From contig NC_092541.1 of assembly GCF_037038585.1 (NCBI RefSeq), positions 2,291,445 to 2,355,444 of the forward strand: a DNA stretch of 64,000 bases, written 5' to 3'. The DNA is from Patagioenas fasciata (Eukaryota; Chordata; Aves; Columbiformes; Columbidae). The notes beneath the pieces are model-generated. The model was not told the origin of the DNA, made no database searches, and saw only the letters and a list, made by a program, of their open reading frames with translations. Below, in pieces: positions 25,001 through 40,000 of this stretch. Within the stretch, counting starts at the first letter, position 1; every line of letters starts with the position of its first letter. Both the position numbers and the translations under genes were made by a program.

Positions 25001-28000
25001 ATACCCCACAAACCCAAGTACAAGTTGCTGGGTGGGGTAAGAACGTAGGTTGAACATCCCCCATTGGGAAGGAGCAGCCTGGGGGTGTCAGCCATCGGGC
25101 ACAAGGTTAATAACAGCAACACAAACCGATGACACAGAGCAGGAAGGGGTGACTCAGCCCCACAAGCTGCTCTGCAAAGCACCAGCCCCGGCTTCCTCGG
25201 CAGGGGGGTGCGATTGTCCTTTATCTGCCCCCTTTTCAGCAAAACCCTGGTTTTTGGGGGATGCTGAGGTGCTTGGGGATGCTGCTGGAAGAAGAGGGTT
25301 TATCCCGACCTGAGGAGGAGACATTGAGTACCAGCTGTGAACGCACACGTTGACGAGATACAAGAAATCCAAGCCAGAAAGATAAAGAATTACCAAGCAA
25401 GAAGCCAATCACAAGGCTAAGCAGTGCTTTTGATAACTTCTGAACTCTTATCCTCCTAAATCCATCCCCCTCTCTCTATATATATACACATAGATACTTT
25501 TTACCCCTCTCACTTTCAGGCTATAGGAACATGGCCCTAAAACCCTACAAATAACCACTGTACAGGGATGTCTGACCGCAGCGGGGACCCGATTGAGGAG
25601 TCCCAGGGGAAGATGCTGGTACCCAGGGGCAGATCCAACCCAAAACACACGTCCAGGGCTGGTACCCGCAGCAAACTGCCAGGGAAACCTGAGCAGGGCA
25701 CGACCACCATAATATTATAATACTACTACTACTACTACTAATAATAATCATAACAATAATAATGGATCCATAATTAAATCCCCAGAGGAACCGTGGTAAG
25801 GACAGCAACAACTCGCGTGTCCACGAGTGGCCCTTTGCACATCACGACCCTCGGCTCAAGCACATCAAACCCTCCTCGCGTCCATGTCCCCGATGTCACC
25901 GACAGCAGCTCCCCGAGGTGACAGACGTGGGGACCGGCCACCCACGCCACGGGAGCCTCCACCCGCCGCCAGGAAGGGCTGCACCCAAAAACACCCATTT
26001 TAGGAGGTGGACAGAGGAGCCACAGGATGGGAACCAGCAATTTTCTCACCGCGCGTGGGCTGTAAGAGCCGGGTGCAGGCGTCGGAGCCGTCACTTTGGG
26101 GACTCATTTAGCCCCACGAGACACCATTATCTCCCAGTGACCGGAATGGGAGACGCCTCCTCCGCAGACACAAATAGCGGAGACGGCGGCAGCGCCATCG
26201 AACCGCGCCGCTGAACCGCTGGCTTTTCCAGTCACGCCGGCACGCACCGGGAGGGTATTTTTGGTGGGAGGAAATTTGGGATCGGCTGCCTCTGGGTCGC
26301 ACATGGGGTCCAGAGGAACGGGCAAAGCTGCTGGGGAGATTCATAGAACCGTTTTGGTTGGAAAAGACCCTTAAGATTGAGTCCAAACATTCACCCACCC
26401 CTGGCACTGCCCCACGTCTATAAGAACCTCATCTCTGTGTATTCTCAACCCCTCCAGGGATGGTGACTCCAGCACTGCCCCGGGCAGCCTGTTCCAATGC
26501 CCCACAGCCCTTTGGGGAAGAAATTGTTCCCCAGATCCAACCTCAACCCCCCCCAGCACAACTTGAGGCCGTTTCCTCGCTGAACCCCCCAGGTCCCTCA
26601 TCTGCCCCCATCGCACTTGTGCTCCGGCCCCTTCCCCAGCTTCATCTCCCACCAGCCCTTCCCTGTCCCAGCTCCAGTTCCCCCAGTTAATTTGCAAGCT
26701 CTAGAAGGGCTCCAGTGACCTGCTCCTGTCCCCAAGGGTTTGCTCAGCTCCTGCAATTAGTAAGAAAGGTTTGTCAATAAACCAGAGCAGCTGCCGGGTT
26801 TTTCTTCAAGAAATACAAACATTTGGCACTTGGAAAACAGGAGACTCCCTTTGTGGGCAGAACAAAGGCAGAGAGGAATTAAGATCTTATCTGAAGTGTG
26901 TTTAGATTCTGCCCTCCCCAGGGCTCTGGCAGTTTCCCCCTCCCACCCAAACCACCAGCACCCCCTGCTCAGATGAATCCTCCTTCTGCAGCTCATGCTG
27001 GTGGGAAACCTGCCCTGCAAACCTGGGGTGCTGGTGCTGGAACACCCTCCCTGCACCCCAAGGTGCAACGGAGTGCAGAAGGTTCCCCAGGGCTGTGGTC
27101 CCAGCTCCAGTTGGGTCTTGGTGCCCAACTTTTGGAGCTGCAGAAAGATGTTATTTATTTATCCAGAATTTCTTCCGGAAAGGATAAAGCCTCCCCACCC
27201 CTGCCAGCATCTGGCTTTGCCTCCCACACGCCACAGGAGCTGAACGTCCCGAGCAGCGACAGCAAAGCACCCTCCCTCCCCAGGGTCTGCTTTAATAAGC
27301 AACGACTAATGAAGAGCCTGAATTCATCGGAAGGAAAACGCTGGAGACTGCAGGCTCCTCGGTGAAGAATTACCCCGATTGTTACCATGGAAAAGCAACT
27401 GTGTGCCCTTAACCGCTCTGCGAAGCACAAAGCCAGCCCCAGGCTGAGCTCTGGCTCTAAGCTGGGCTTGTGCAAGCCAGCGAGCTGTTGGGCAACCGGC
27501 TCTGTGGAAGAGACCTTACAAAAGACGAGGTTTCAAAACTCAACGGCGGCTGCAGCAGCTCTGTCTGCAAAGGGGCGATTGTCCCGGGGTTCCCCCTCCT
27601 CCTCCTCCATGCATTATTCCCATGCAGTTCGCTCTTCAACGTCAGGCAAACGGTAGGAGAAGGCGGGAAGGTCGCAGCATCCTTCACGGCACAGCAGGGA
27701 GAGCAGCGCATCGAGCCTGAAAAACGGCCGCTCGCCCCAAAAACACCGCGGCCACGGCAAACCCGGTGCCGTCCCCCCTCTACCCGGCGCCCAGCCACAC
27801 GCTGACAGCACCCCGGGCAGTCTTTTTCACCCCTTTTCAAAGCAAAATAACTCAATAGGCTCCCAGAGGGGTTGCCACATCCCGTGTTCTCCTGCAAGAC
27901 GCTGACTCAAGCCAGAATCGCCCCTGGATGTGTCCTCTTGCAGCGCTCTCGGAGCACACGCCTGCAGTGCCGCGACACCAACGCTCATCACGGCAGCTCG

Positions 28001-31000
28001 GGGCAACACCTCGAGATGCTTCAGCAGCCTCTGGGCTCAGCAAAGCCCCAGCTCACCCACCGCTGCCTGTTTCTGTGCTAACCTTGCCCTTTTCCATCTG
28101 GTTTCTCCCCCAAAATCGACGCTCGCCTTTCTCGGTGGTTTGGAGTTTGAGAAGGAAACGGGGATTGCTGCTCAGCCCACCCAAGGGACCAAGAGCCAAG
28201 CAGCTCCCAGCGCATCATCAGGAGGATTTTGGGGTGAGAACCCAGCACACGTCAAGTCCGGGGACTCCTGCTGATGCAGGGACACCCTCGGGGTGTCAAA
28301 CAGGACACGTCTGGACAACACCCTTCTCAAGCAGCCTCTTCCCACTCGAGAGAAAGAAATCCTTATCTGTGCCAGTCGTTATCCCTTCTATCTGTTTATT
28401 TCTCCTTGCCAGAGCTCCCAAGCCCAACACGATTTGGGTTTACCCGGAATTCTCGCCTAGAGAGTCAACGCCTGTTTGCATTTTCACCCAGTTTTGCTGC
28501 TGGATGGGAGCAGGGAAAGGATAAACTGGTGCAAGGTGGGGACTGGGAGCAGTGGATTTTGTGCTGGACCCTTCCCACCCCGGGAGGTCACAGCGACCAG
28601 GGATGAAGGGACGAGCAAACACAGCTGGGATGGGAGAGACACGAGAGGAGGCACCAAAGCTGCCTCTCCCTCCTTGGTGCAGGAGATTGTGGGGAGATGG
28701 GGGAGAATGCGGGGAGACGGGGGAAAACGTGGGGAGACGGGGGTCCCACGGGCTCACCTGGCTCTGGAGCTCGCTCTGCTGCTTGAGGCGCAGGTTCTCG
28801 GGGGTGTCTGCCACCATGGTGAAGGACTGCTTCGGGTAGTGTCTGCCGAGGGAAAATAGACATTATTGGTCATTATATTCACAGAATCACAGAATGTGAG
28901 GGGTTGGAAGGGCCCTGGAAAGCTCATCCAGTGCAATCCCCCCATGGAGCAGGAACACCCAGCTGAGGTTCCACAGGAAGGGGTCCAGGCGGGTTCGAAT
29001 GTCTGCAGAGAAGGAGACTCCACAACCTCCCTGGGCAGCCTGGGCCAGGCTCTGACACCCTCACCAGGAACAAGTTTCTTCTCAAATTTAAGTGGAACCT
29101 CCTGTGTTCCAGTTTGCACCCATTGCCCCTTGTCCTGTCACTGGTTGTCACCCAGAAGAGCCTGGCTCCATCCTCCTGACACTGCCCCTTTCCATATTGA
29201 TCCCCAGGAATGAGTCCCCCCTCAGTCTCCTCTTCTCCAGCTCCAGAGCCCCAGCTCCCTCAGCCTTTCCTCACACGGGAGATGCTCCACTCCCTCCATC
29301 ATCTTTGTTGCCCTGCGCTGGACTCTCTCCAGCAGTTCCCTGTCCTTCTTATGGCCATGACCACACTCGCTGTCCCTTCCATCCCGTGGCTGGCAGCAGC
29401 ATCAGAAGCCCCTCGGCTGTGGGAGCCTGTGGGTTCGGGCACCAGTAATTATCTATTTGCAGAATCAGCGTTAGCACCTCTGCCCAGGGCAAATCAACAC
29501 GCGGTCAAACGAGCAGAAAAGCAGCTGCATGCGGAGGAGGACAGCGATGGATAAGCGACCGCAGACCTGCAAGAGCAGCGCGCACCTCGCAGGAAAGCAG
29601 CAATGCAGGAAACTCGAGAGTAAAAATAGCTGCCTCAGCCGCGCCGAAAAAACAGAGAGAACCCCCGCCCCACGCACACAGAAACCAAACAACGCAGATG
29701 TGGTTTGCAGAAAGGGGAAAAGACAACTCAGCAAGCAGCGGCGCGCTGGCGGCCGCCCTGCCCGGCGGGACAGGGACATCAACCGCTGCCGGGGCTGTCA
29801 CCATCAGCCACCCATCACCCATTGCCACCAACCGCCCATCGCCACCATCCCCGCTGCTTTTTGGGAGGTGGGAGTCAACCCCAGGGTCCACGAGGGGTTG
29901 GAAACACTCTGCCCATCTCAGGGCTACCAACCCATTGGCATCAGCCACAAGAGCCCAGCCAGCCCTCATCCCAATAATAATAAGCCTAAATTAATCATCC
30001 ACAACCCCTCAACATCCAGCACTACGATGGAAAAGGGACAAGAATCAGTTTTAGGCAAACAACAGATCACCGACTGCTTGGGGGATAGAGTTTAATCTCT
30101 GTTTAGATTAATCTGATTAGGGGATAGAGCGCGGTGTGCTCAGGCTCCGCTGCCCTCGGGCACTGCTGTGTCAAAGCTTCGCACCGCGATCCGATATCAA
30201 GGCAGATATTTCACCACCATTCTGCCCGCGGCGAAATTCCTGCGTTATGACTCCAATAACGACACAAATCCGGTTCTCCAGGAGGGTCCGGAGCTCAGCG
30301 GGAGCAGCGGACACCGCGCTGGGCATAGATTTGCTGTTTAAGTGCTACGGATATTGAGTCGCTGGGTTAATGCATCCATACCTCAAAGGGAGAGTATGGA
30401 GGGAAACGGCCCCTTGTGTCACCACAAAGATGACAAAAACCTTTCATAGCAGGCTTTGGTGGCCAAGGAAGGTGAATTTAACAGCCCTGGCTCAGGGGAT
30501 GCTGCATCTCAGCTGTTCATGGGGACAATCTCCACTTCCAAAGGGCAAACGGCTGCAAGGAGGTTGGGATCAGCTGAGCAGAGCTCAGAGCAAACAGCAC
30601 CAGCAAAAGACGAGCATTTTCACATTTTCTTTCAATGTTATGTTTTACAAACCCTGGTGCAGCTGCTGGGGAAGCTCAGGCTTAATTAACACCAGTGCTG
30701 ATCCAATAAGCAACCACCTCAGCTTACAGGGGCAGGAGAGGACAGCCCAGGACTCATCTCATTTTATTGAGTTACCGCTCGCATCCCGCAGCCCTTTCCC
30801 GAATTCCTTGGAAGTCACTGCCTGATTAACACCAAAGCCAAAGAAAACAAAGCCACTTTTATAAAACCGCTAAAAAGCTAAAATGCCCTCCCGGATCATC
30901 AATTCTTCAATTGCAGGCTGGGTCTGGAAGGCGACGGGGGGCACATCCCATGAGGACGGGAACAGAGCTCCATCCCGGTGCATCCCTGCAAATCCCAATT

Positions 31001-34000
31001 GTAAAAGCAGCAGCTTTCACAGAGAAGCCCAATTTAAACAGCAAGGGCGACGCAGCCAGACACGTGGCTCCCGTGAAGGGCAAATGCAATTGTTAAGCGG
31101 CGTGCACGGCCAGGCAAGAGCATCCAGCAGAAACCATCCCGTTGCCACGGCAACCGCATCCCTGCCCTGGCCACGCTGATAGCACCAAGCCCCCCGCGTG
31201 GAGGGAACTCCAAGTCACCACCAGGGCTGGAAGTGGAGAAATCCACCCCCGTGGAACTCAAAAGTCACATTCGTAGGGGAGAAAATAAATGATCTGAAAG
31301 GCGACCAACAGCCCTGCTTGTTGCATTTGCAGCCGCGGTCTGGAGAGGGAGAGGAAGAGAGAACCCCAGACCGCACAGGCTGAGCTAGAATTAGGTTTCC
31401 GCTGCTTGTTGGATTTTGAGGAAACCTCCCCGGGGTTCGAGGGAGGCTTTGACTCAGCCTGCAGCCCCTGCGGATGGCCGCAAACAGGCAGAGGCGTCTG
31501 TCTGTCCGCACCAGGCGTAGGATGAAACGCACAGGTTGAGCGTCCTCCCCCGAGATTAAGCATCGCTTTTGTACCAGCCTGATAATATAAAAACATAACA
31601 TAAAATAGGCATTTCAGTCCTCGGGGAATTTAAGGGCAGGGGCTCCTGCTGCAGGAGTGGTGATGGTCCCCAAAGCCAGCGTGTCCCCCCACACAGACAC
31701 CCGGGTCCCCATCACACAGGGGAAAAACCAACCCCTGCGCATGAGAATCAGCCACGGCAAGACTCAGCAATAAATTAAACCTTAATGAGGAGGCAGCGAG
31801 CGAGTTGGTTTGGGTTGCAGCGCCTGCGTGGGAATGGGGGGGGTCCGTGGGATGCGCAGCAAAAGGGGCGAGCGGTGGAACGGACCCATTTCTGCCCCTT
31901 TTCACGGGCAAAAAGCCGTGGGGGGAGCGGAGCTGCGGGTCCTCGCTGCCCTCCCCCAGCCGGCACCAGAAATAGGTCTTGGCTGGGGAAGCGGGGAAGG
32001 GGGAGGGTGTTTTATTGCTCAACCTGCTTTGCTTTTCAGAAGGAGCGCGAGCGACACGCGCCAAATCCACCCCTGCAATCATCCTCACCAACAGGGACCG
32101 GAGCCAACGGCTCCCGAAACTGGGTCCGGCGGGAATTCTGGTGCCCACCACGGCTTCCATAGAGCAGCGAGTCCAAAATCAATGGAGAAAGAGGATTTCT
32201 GCTGCAGAAGCGATGCTGTAGGAGCTCGTCTGGCCATGGCCAGCAGGTCACACTCCATACCCTGCTGCCCTTCGCTCCTTTTTCCTGCAGAAACGCTCAT
32301 TTCCTAAGTGAGTGCAACAGGTAGAGAACCCTGCGGGGAACTAAAAGTGGCTTTAAGGGAAGATGGAGCCTTGAAGAAAAACCCCCCGGGCTCCACGCAC
32401 AGGAGGCTGAGAAAACAAACGGGGGGGGAAGCTGCTTCAAACCATCCTGACAAGCTGCGAGGAAATAATTAGTCCCACGCACCCTCAGATGTGACATTTG
32501 TGTAAAGTCTGCTAAGTAATCGCTATTCAAGCGAAACCAGTAACCTTTTGAGAACAAACGGGAGCCGGGGAAAACGAGGAACCTGGATCCCGCTGCTGGG
32601 TGATGCTGCAACAGGATCCCGATGTTTCACTTGTGTTTCCTCCACCCAAGGGTACGGGGGGTGAAGTGGGATGGGAGCCAAGATTTGGTGGGTCTTGGGG
32701 ACCACACGGTGCTGCAGCATCACCAAGACACTGATTATTTTAAGGATTGATGGAGAGGAACCCGCTGGTGTGGGGGCAGCACCGGCAGACAGGCACTTTG
32801 GGGTCTCCCCTTACAGACACCCCCGCCATGCCCCCCATGCCTGGCGAGTTTAATGAACAGGATGCACGGGATCCCTCCCCCCCGCTGTCAGATTAAGCGA
32901 AGCAGCACGGGAATATGTGGGGCAGCGGGACACGTGATGGAGCGAGGACTCGGCGATGGTGGCAGAGCATCCTCGCTCGGGGTGGCGGAAAAATCAGGCG
33001 GGACCTCAGGGGTGACACCCACCGCTAAGAAAAGCCACCCCGGATTTCATGCACTGCAAAGAAAGGAATTGAGCAGGCGGGTCGGGAAAGGATGAGCACG
33101 GCGGTGGCAGGGACAGCTTCACTTTCTACCAGTCTCGGTCTCTATTCCCTTGGCTTGGCACGAGCATCCGCACCCCAGGGATGCGGTCCCAAAAACCCAA
33201 AGCTCCTCCAAAAATAGGAGCGTTACAGCCCGCAGCGAGACCCACACACGAGCCCTTGGCACGACACCGGCCCAGCCGCAGCCAGCCAGCCATGAGGCTG
33301 GGGGTTGTTGTTGCATCGCTAAATCAGGTCAATCGAGTCTCCTCCAGACTGAGCCCGTCTGGCTCCTGCATTAGGAGCGCTCTGGGTGCAGAGGCAGATG
33401 AAGGATTGGCTGAGGTGGGAAACTCCTTTGGCAGAGACATCGTAAAGCAAACACAGACCCTCCTCCCACACATGGACCAGAAACAGCCCCACACCAGCAT
33501 CCTCACAACCCATAAGTTCAATGAGGCCCAGAACAGCAGCAAACTCCAGAGGGACATGAATCTCTTGCACCCCATCGCATCCCAGTCCTGCCCTGGACGT
33601 GGATTTTACCTCCAAGAGCTGCTTTCCCAGGGAGCCAAGTATCAGCACTTAAACTTCTGCCTTTGGAGCTTTGCACAAGCTGGAAAAGGAGTTAAACTCC
33701 ACTAAAAAGACTGGCGGGACACAACTAAAACCACATTGAAATGCATCGCGGCACCATCCAGCTGTTCTACAAAGAGAGAGCTGATAAGGTCTGGAAGCCA
33801 CAGGGTCCAGACTTGGCATCTTCAGCACGACTCAAATATGTATCTGTTCCTATACAGATTGTGCATGAGATGATTTGAATGTTTAGAAGAGTCTCCCCAG
33901 CTCGAAGTGTTGCTTGTATTTAATCCAGGCTGCTTTAAAGCAAATGGTTTTGGGAGATTTGTGCAGCGAGCAGCACACGGACTTTAGCGCTGGATGCAAA

Positions 34001-37000
34001 TACACGGTGTCACCAACCCGCACCTCGAGGTGACGGTCACTTTGTGCAGCTCTGTCAGGGTTTTGGGGAAGAAGAGTTAAACAGAGGAAGCAATCGGCTC
34101 GGCCGGAGGCTCCCAGGTTCACATCCTGCCTTTCAAAGGGTTGCGGATTCTTGGGGACAAGCTTAAAGAAATAAACTCTTCTTTTTGTTAATAATAAAAG
34201 CAGCACCGCAGCGCTTCGCTTGAAAACGCCCTACTATTAAAAACCAACCAACCAACAACAAAATCCAACACAACGAAAAGAGAACAGGCTGCAGGGAAAA
34301 ACTTCAGCTCCTCCCAGCATTTTGAGGGAGAAGCTGCCAAAACGGCCGGTCCAGCCCTCCACGTGTGCAGCTGCTGCTGGTTCCCAGCATCTGCTCCCAG
34401 CCCACCCAAAAACCGCCTTCGCATGAAGTAACTCAGAGCACAACTGTGCGGGGTGTCAGTGCCGAAATCCCACCCCATTGCTCATCCGAGGTACCGGCGC
34501 CAGGATTGCAAGGGGGTGATGAAGCAAAATGCATCCCCCCCCCCAGCCCCAGGATGGCAATTTTGGGGTGTAGAGCAGGGGTTTGCTCGGCCAGCGCATC
34601 CCACAGCATCCCCCTCACCCCCAAAGGCTCCACCAGCCCAGGGTATCACAGCGCAATCCGACTCAAAAACAGCCTGTTTTTCCCAAACCTGCTGCAATCC
34701 ATCATGGAATGGTTTCAAGGGAATGCAGAACAGGGGCTGCCAAGCTGTGAAGTCAGGACTCGCGTCTGGAAGGAGGCTCCGCTCACCCGGCACAGAGCCC
34801 TGCCTGTCCAGCCCCCCCGTCCCCCTCCGCCGCTGGTTGTGGGAGCACAGGCGGCATCGCAGCCCAGCTGGGTTTTTCCACAGGGTTTCGTGGCCCCGGG
34901 GGGGGATAAAGTGAGTTGGGGAAGTCAACATCCATCTGCAGCCCAGCGCCGGGCAGCTCGGCTCAGTCACCATCTGCTGTGCCAGGGTTAGGCTGGGTTT
35001 AGTCTTTAACAACAAGCACCTGAAGCAGGAGAACATATTCACCTCTCCAAATTCCAGGAGCAGCAAACAAGGAATCATTGAATCATTTTGGCTGGAAAAA
35101 GCCCCTCAAGATCGAGTCCAACCATAACCCACCCCTGGCACTGCCCCATGTCCCTGAGAACCTCATGTCCGTCTGTCCAGCCCTCCAGGGATGGTGACTC
35201 CAGCACTGCCCTGGGCAGCCTGTTCCAATGCCCCACAGCCCTTTGGGGAAGAAATTGTTCCCCACATCCAACCTCAACCCCCTCAGGCCCCTCTGCCACC
35301 CCCATCACACTTGTGCTCCAGGTTGCACACACCAAAGCATCACAGGTTTAAACTCATCTCCAGGAGCATCCACTGCAGGGACAAACCCATCCTGAAGGGG
35401 GTAAGGGCTGTGGTTGGAGGGCAGCAGAGCCCTAGAGAAGGGTTTTGGACTTCCATGTTAAGGTCTTGGTGGCCCAAGGGCGCTGGAGATGGGACATCCT
35501 GGCTCTTGGTGTCCCAAAGTGTGCAGGGATAGGACAATCTGGCTCTCGGTGGCACAACAGGGCCAGGAAAGGGACATTTTAGGTCTTTGGGTGGCCTAAA
35601 GGGTCCAGAGATGGGACATCTTGCCCTCGCTGGCTCAAGGGGGTTGGAGATGGGACATCTTAAGACTTTGTGTCTCCAAAGGGTCCAGAGATGGGTCATC
35701 TTGGTTCTTGGTGGCCCTAGGGGTCCAGGGATGGGACATTTTAGGTCTTGGTAGCCCAAGGTGCCCAGGGAAAGGATATTTTAGGTCTTGGTCACCCCAT
35801 GTGTCCAGGCATGGGACATCCTGTGTCTTAGTGGCCTCATAGTGTTCAGGGATGGGACATCATGGTCTCAGTGGCCTCACAGTGCTCAGGGATGGGACAC
35901 CATGGTCTTGGCGGCCTCATAGTGCTCAGGGATGGGACACCATGGTCTTGGTGGCCTCATAGTGCTCAGGGATGGGACACCATGGTCTCGGTGGCCTCAT
36001 AGTGCTCAGGGATGGGACACCATGGTCTCGGTGGCCTCATAGTGCCCAGGGATGGGACACCATGGTCTTGGTGGCCTCATAGTGCTCAGGGATGGGACAC
36101 CATGGTCTTGGTGGCCTCATAGTGCTCAGGGATGGGACACCATGGTCTTGGTGGCCTCATAGTGCTCAGGGATGGGACACCATGGTCTCGGTGGCCTCAT
36201 AGTGCTCAGGGATGGGACACCATGGTCTCGGTGGTTTAAGGGATCCAGCGATGGGAAATTCCCTAGGGCAGCAGAGCCCTAGAGAAGGATTTGGGGTTTC
36301 CAGGAGGAACAACGTCAGCAGTGAGAGGTCTCCCCATCAACCCTGGTACACAGACAGCGCTTGGAGTCAGCCATCCCCAAACATCCAGAAAACAGCCTCC
36401 ACCCCAAAGAGAACTCGCTAACGTTTGCAGCCTGCCAACCATTAAATCACGGCATTACTCAGGAGAACCTCCCCATATTCCACATCCTGCACAGAACCTG
36501 CACCGGGGAGCCCTTCCCCAAACACAGTGAGGCACAAATGTACCCCCAGAGCCTCAAAGCCACACATGGGGGTCTCTCCCCACCAGCAGCAGATGGGACA
36601 ACCAGCTTTCATTTACAACAGAGTCTGTTCAGAGTCCCACGGCGTGCAAAGCGTGCACACCCAGGCAGAACAGCAGCTCCGCTCCTCCAGAAACCCGGCA
36701 CAAACAAAGCCTGGGATCAACACCTGGACTCCATCCCAGCGCCACAGTTGTTCCTCCTTCCCTTCCTGCCCCCCCCTCCTTCCCCTAAACTTGGAAGATC
36801 AATCTATTAACATAGTAGGCTGCTACCAGATGGAGCGGAGCGGGATGCCAAGAACCGAGCGCTGGCTCCTCGTGAGGCTCTGAGCCGCTCGCTAACTTTT
36901 TCCAAGCGAGGATTCAGCCCGGTGCTACGGGACCGCTCGCTCCGAATGGAAAAGTGAGGATCTTAATGGCAAAAAATCCGCCAGGGACGTTCTTTGGGTC

Positions 37001-40000
37001 ATCGGCAGCAATTACAGGTTTTACAGCCCCAGTAATACTGGGTCTAGGTAAGCGGGGCAAGCGAATGTCCTGAGTTGGTGCAGAGGAATGTCCCCATCCC
37101 TGGGGACACACTGAGGGGGAGAACACCCCCCATCCCTGGGGACACATCGGGGTGGGCGAGGGGGAGAACACATGTCCCCCATCCCTGGGGACACATGGTG
37201 GGGGGGAGAATGCCCCCCATCCCATCCCTGGGGACACATGGCAGGGGGGAACGCCCCCCTCCCTGGGGACACATGGTGGGGAGGGAAGAACACCCCCCCT
37301 CCCTGGGGACACATGGGGGGGAGGGAACGCCCCCCCCCATCTCTGGGGACACATGGAGGGGGGAGGGAACGTCCCCCCCATCCCTGGGGACACTTTGGGG
37401 GGGAGGGAACGCCCCCCCCATCCCTGGGGACACTTTGGGGGGGAGGGAACGCCCCCCCCATCCCTGGGGACACTTTGGGGGGGAGGGGACGCCTCCCATC
37501 CCTGGGGACACATGGGGGAGGGGGGGACGCCCCCCATCCCATCCCTGGGGACACATGGGGGGAGGGGGGGACGCCCCCCATCCCATCCCTGGGGACACAT
37601 GGGGGGGTGGGAAATGGCCCCCATCCCTGGGGACACATGGAGGAGGGGGGGAACGCCCCCTATCACACACACCCCGGGGATGGGGTTTCTCTGCGAGGAA
37701 AGCCAGCTCCTGGAAGCAAAGCCAAAGTCATGCACATAGGGCAGATGGAGGGCGCGGGGACCCTGCTGACACACCTACATACGATATTTATGGTGGTATC
37801 ACTTGGGTTTTAACCCCTTTTTGAGTGGGGAAAACATCCTGTTTAGCAAGGGGATGTGGAGATGCCGCAGCACCGGGATCCCCTCGCATGCCCAGGACGG
37901 ACAGAGGGTCCCGCTCGGCAGCTCCGCGTCCCCGTGTGCATCCCAACAACCCTGTGGCCAGGACAGAGGTTTTTCACCCAGGGTTCTGCTCTTCCTCCCC
38001 ACCTCAGCGCAGCTCCTGGCTGCATTTCCAGCGGTGATGCCTCTGAAGGTGCCGACTCCTCCGACCGAATATACAGCTCTGACCTCTCGGGTGGGATCTT
38101 TCAAGGCACAGATTGGTGCTGCACATGGAGCTGGTGGTCAGCAGGGAGGGGACCAGAGCCCCAGTGCCACCCCTGTTTGGGACACAGCCCTGAGCCCCCT
38201 TACCCCTTCCACACAAGAAGCAAATTAAAGCATCTATATGATGCATATTTAGGAGCAGCTGGTCCCTTTGAATGGTCCCACCTTTCCTTTGCAGCCAGCA
38301 GAAGCTTCAAGCTCCACCTGGATCTTTGCTTTACCTGTTCCAGCTCACGGTGCCCATGAAGGCGCTGAGCCCAGCCTGGAATTCAGCTCCCAGTGCTCAA
38401 CCAGTCCCCCAACAGGACCAAACCAGTCCCCAACAGGACCCAACCAGTCCCCCAACAGGACCCAACCAGAGCCCAAAGGGTGACAGCGAGGAGCGTGGTG
38501 ACGGTCACATCTGCCACCAAGTTCCCAGCAGCGCTGGGCAGAGTTAAGCAGCCACCTTCTCCAAAGGGATTTATTGCTGGGGGGATGTCAGATGGGAGGA
38601 AGCCCAGCCCTCTTCCTCCTGCTCTCTTGAAGAAAGAAACTCAGGAATTTGGCAGGCGGCCACGGCTGGAACAGAGGAGACCCTGTGCTGAGGCATGTTC
38701 AGAAAAGCAGCCTCTACCCTGCCAGGATAAACGTTGCTTTTCCACCCCCTTCTCAGGGGACAGAAGATGCTGCCCCTCAGCCCCGGCCTCAGCAGAAGCC
38801 GTTTGGAAAGGCTGAGCATGTTCTGGACTCTCACCCATTCATTTCCTCCTCCCCAAGATATTCTGGGGGCAGCAGCTGAGAAAGAACCAAACCCACGTCT
38901 TTTGGCTGGAGTTTCCCCTTCACCCCATGTGTGGGCATTGCAACCATCCAGCCTCCACCCCAAAAAACACGGGCTGGCAGCAAATCCTCCTGTGCCGGCA
39001 GTTTTCTCACCTCCCTTCGCTTTAAGGCATTGCCAGGCAAGGTAGGAGGGGAAAAGAAGTATAATGTGGGGTTTTGTGCACAATTGGAACATCCAGGGCT
39101 GCCCTGGAGTAGCGGTGAGACAGACAACGTCTTCATCAGAAAGGCTGTTAAAGGGTTAAGCCAGCCAAGCAGCATCAAAGGCAGCTCCAGAGCAGAGGGG
39201 GTTGAGAAACTGAGATGGGTCGGGGTTGCGCAGACTCCTTGGAATCTCAGGAATTTCCCATTATTATCCCACTTCCCTTGCAGCGCCAGCGAGGGAGCAA
39301 AGAACCTGACCCCAGGTCCAGGGGTAGAAGCGCCGGGGATGGGCAAGGCCAGGGCTCAGCGCCAGAGATGGCACCGGGTAACCGGAGGGGAGAAACCGTG
39401 GTTCAGGGCACCAGGAACAGCTGGGGGGGTCTTATCCTCTGCAAATGAAGATGTGGAGCTCAGAGACCCCGGGGTGGTTGGACCACAACCAACCCGCACA
39501 GCCCAAGAACAAGCAACCCTCCAACCCACACCCTGCTCAGCCCAGAGCTGGACCCCCCCATACAAACAGGTCACCAACATTTGTCACACAACTGCCACCC
39601 TGCGAGAACCCAGGACACCACCATCACACCAGCTGAGACTTGAACGCTGCCAATCCCACCCCAGTTCAACACCAGTTGTGATCGTGACTCGTCCATCTGG
39701 TATCAGCAATAACCAACCTATGCAAGAGCTACACAAGTGGGAAGTTCCTGCTAAAGCACCACAGGGCTGGTGGTTTAACCGCTTCTCCTTGTCTCAGACA
39801 CTAACAGGATAATACCCATCTTACAAGGATGCTGTCGGGATTAAAGTTTATAAAGCAGTCTGTGAACCCACCATGCTACACAAGCGCTAAGCAGCATTAT
39901 GTTATCTAATTTTCTTTCTAAGAGCTGTTAATGTATAAGAAGCAGCTGCAAAATTCTTATTGCAAAGCTGCTTTAAAGACATTAAGAAACGTGTCAGGTA

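Noticed and set aside
37021-37824. Several 200-280 codon frames on both strands
   Set aside because: All are translations of the GC-rich minisatellite, with no non-repeat homology.
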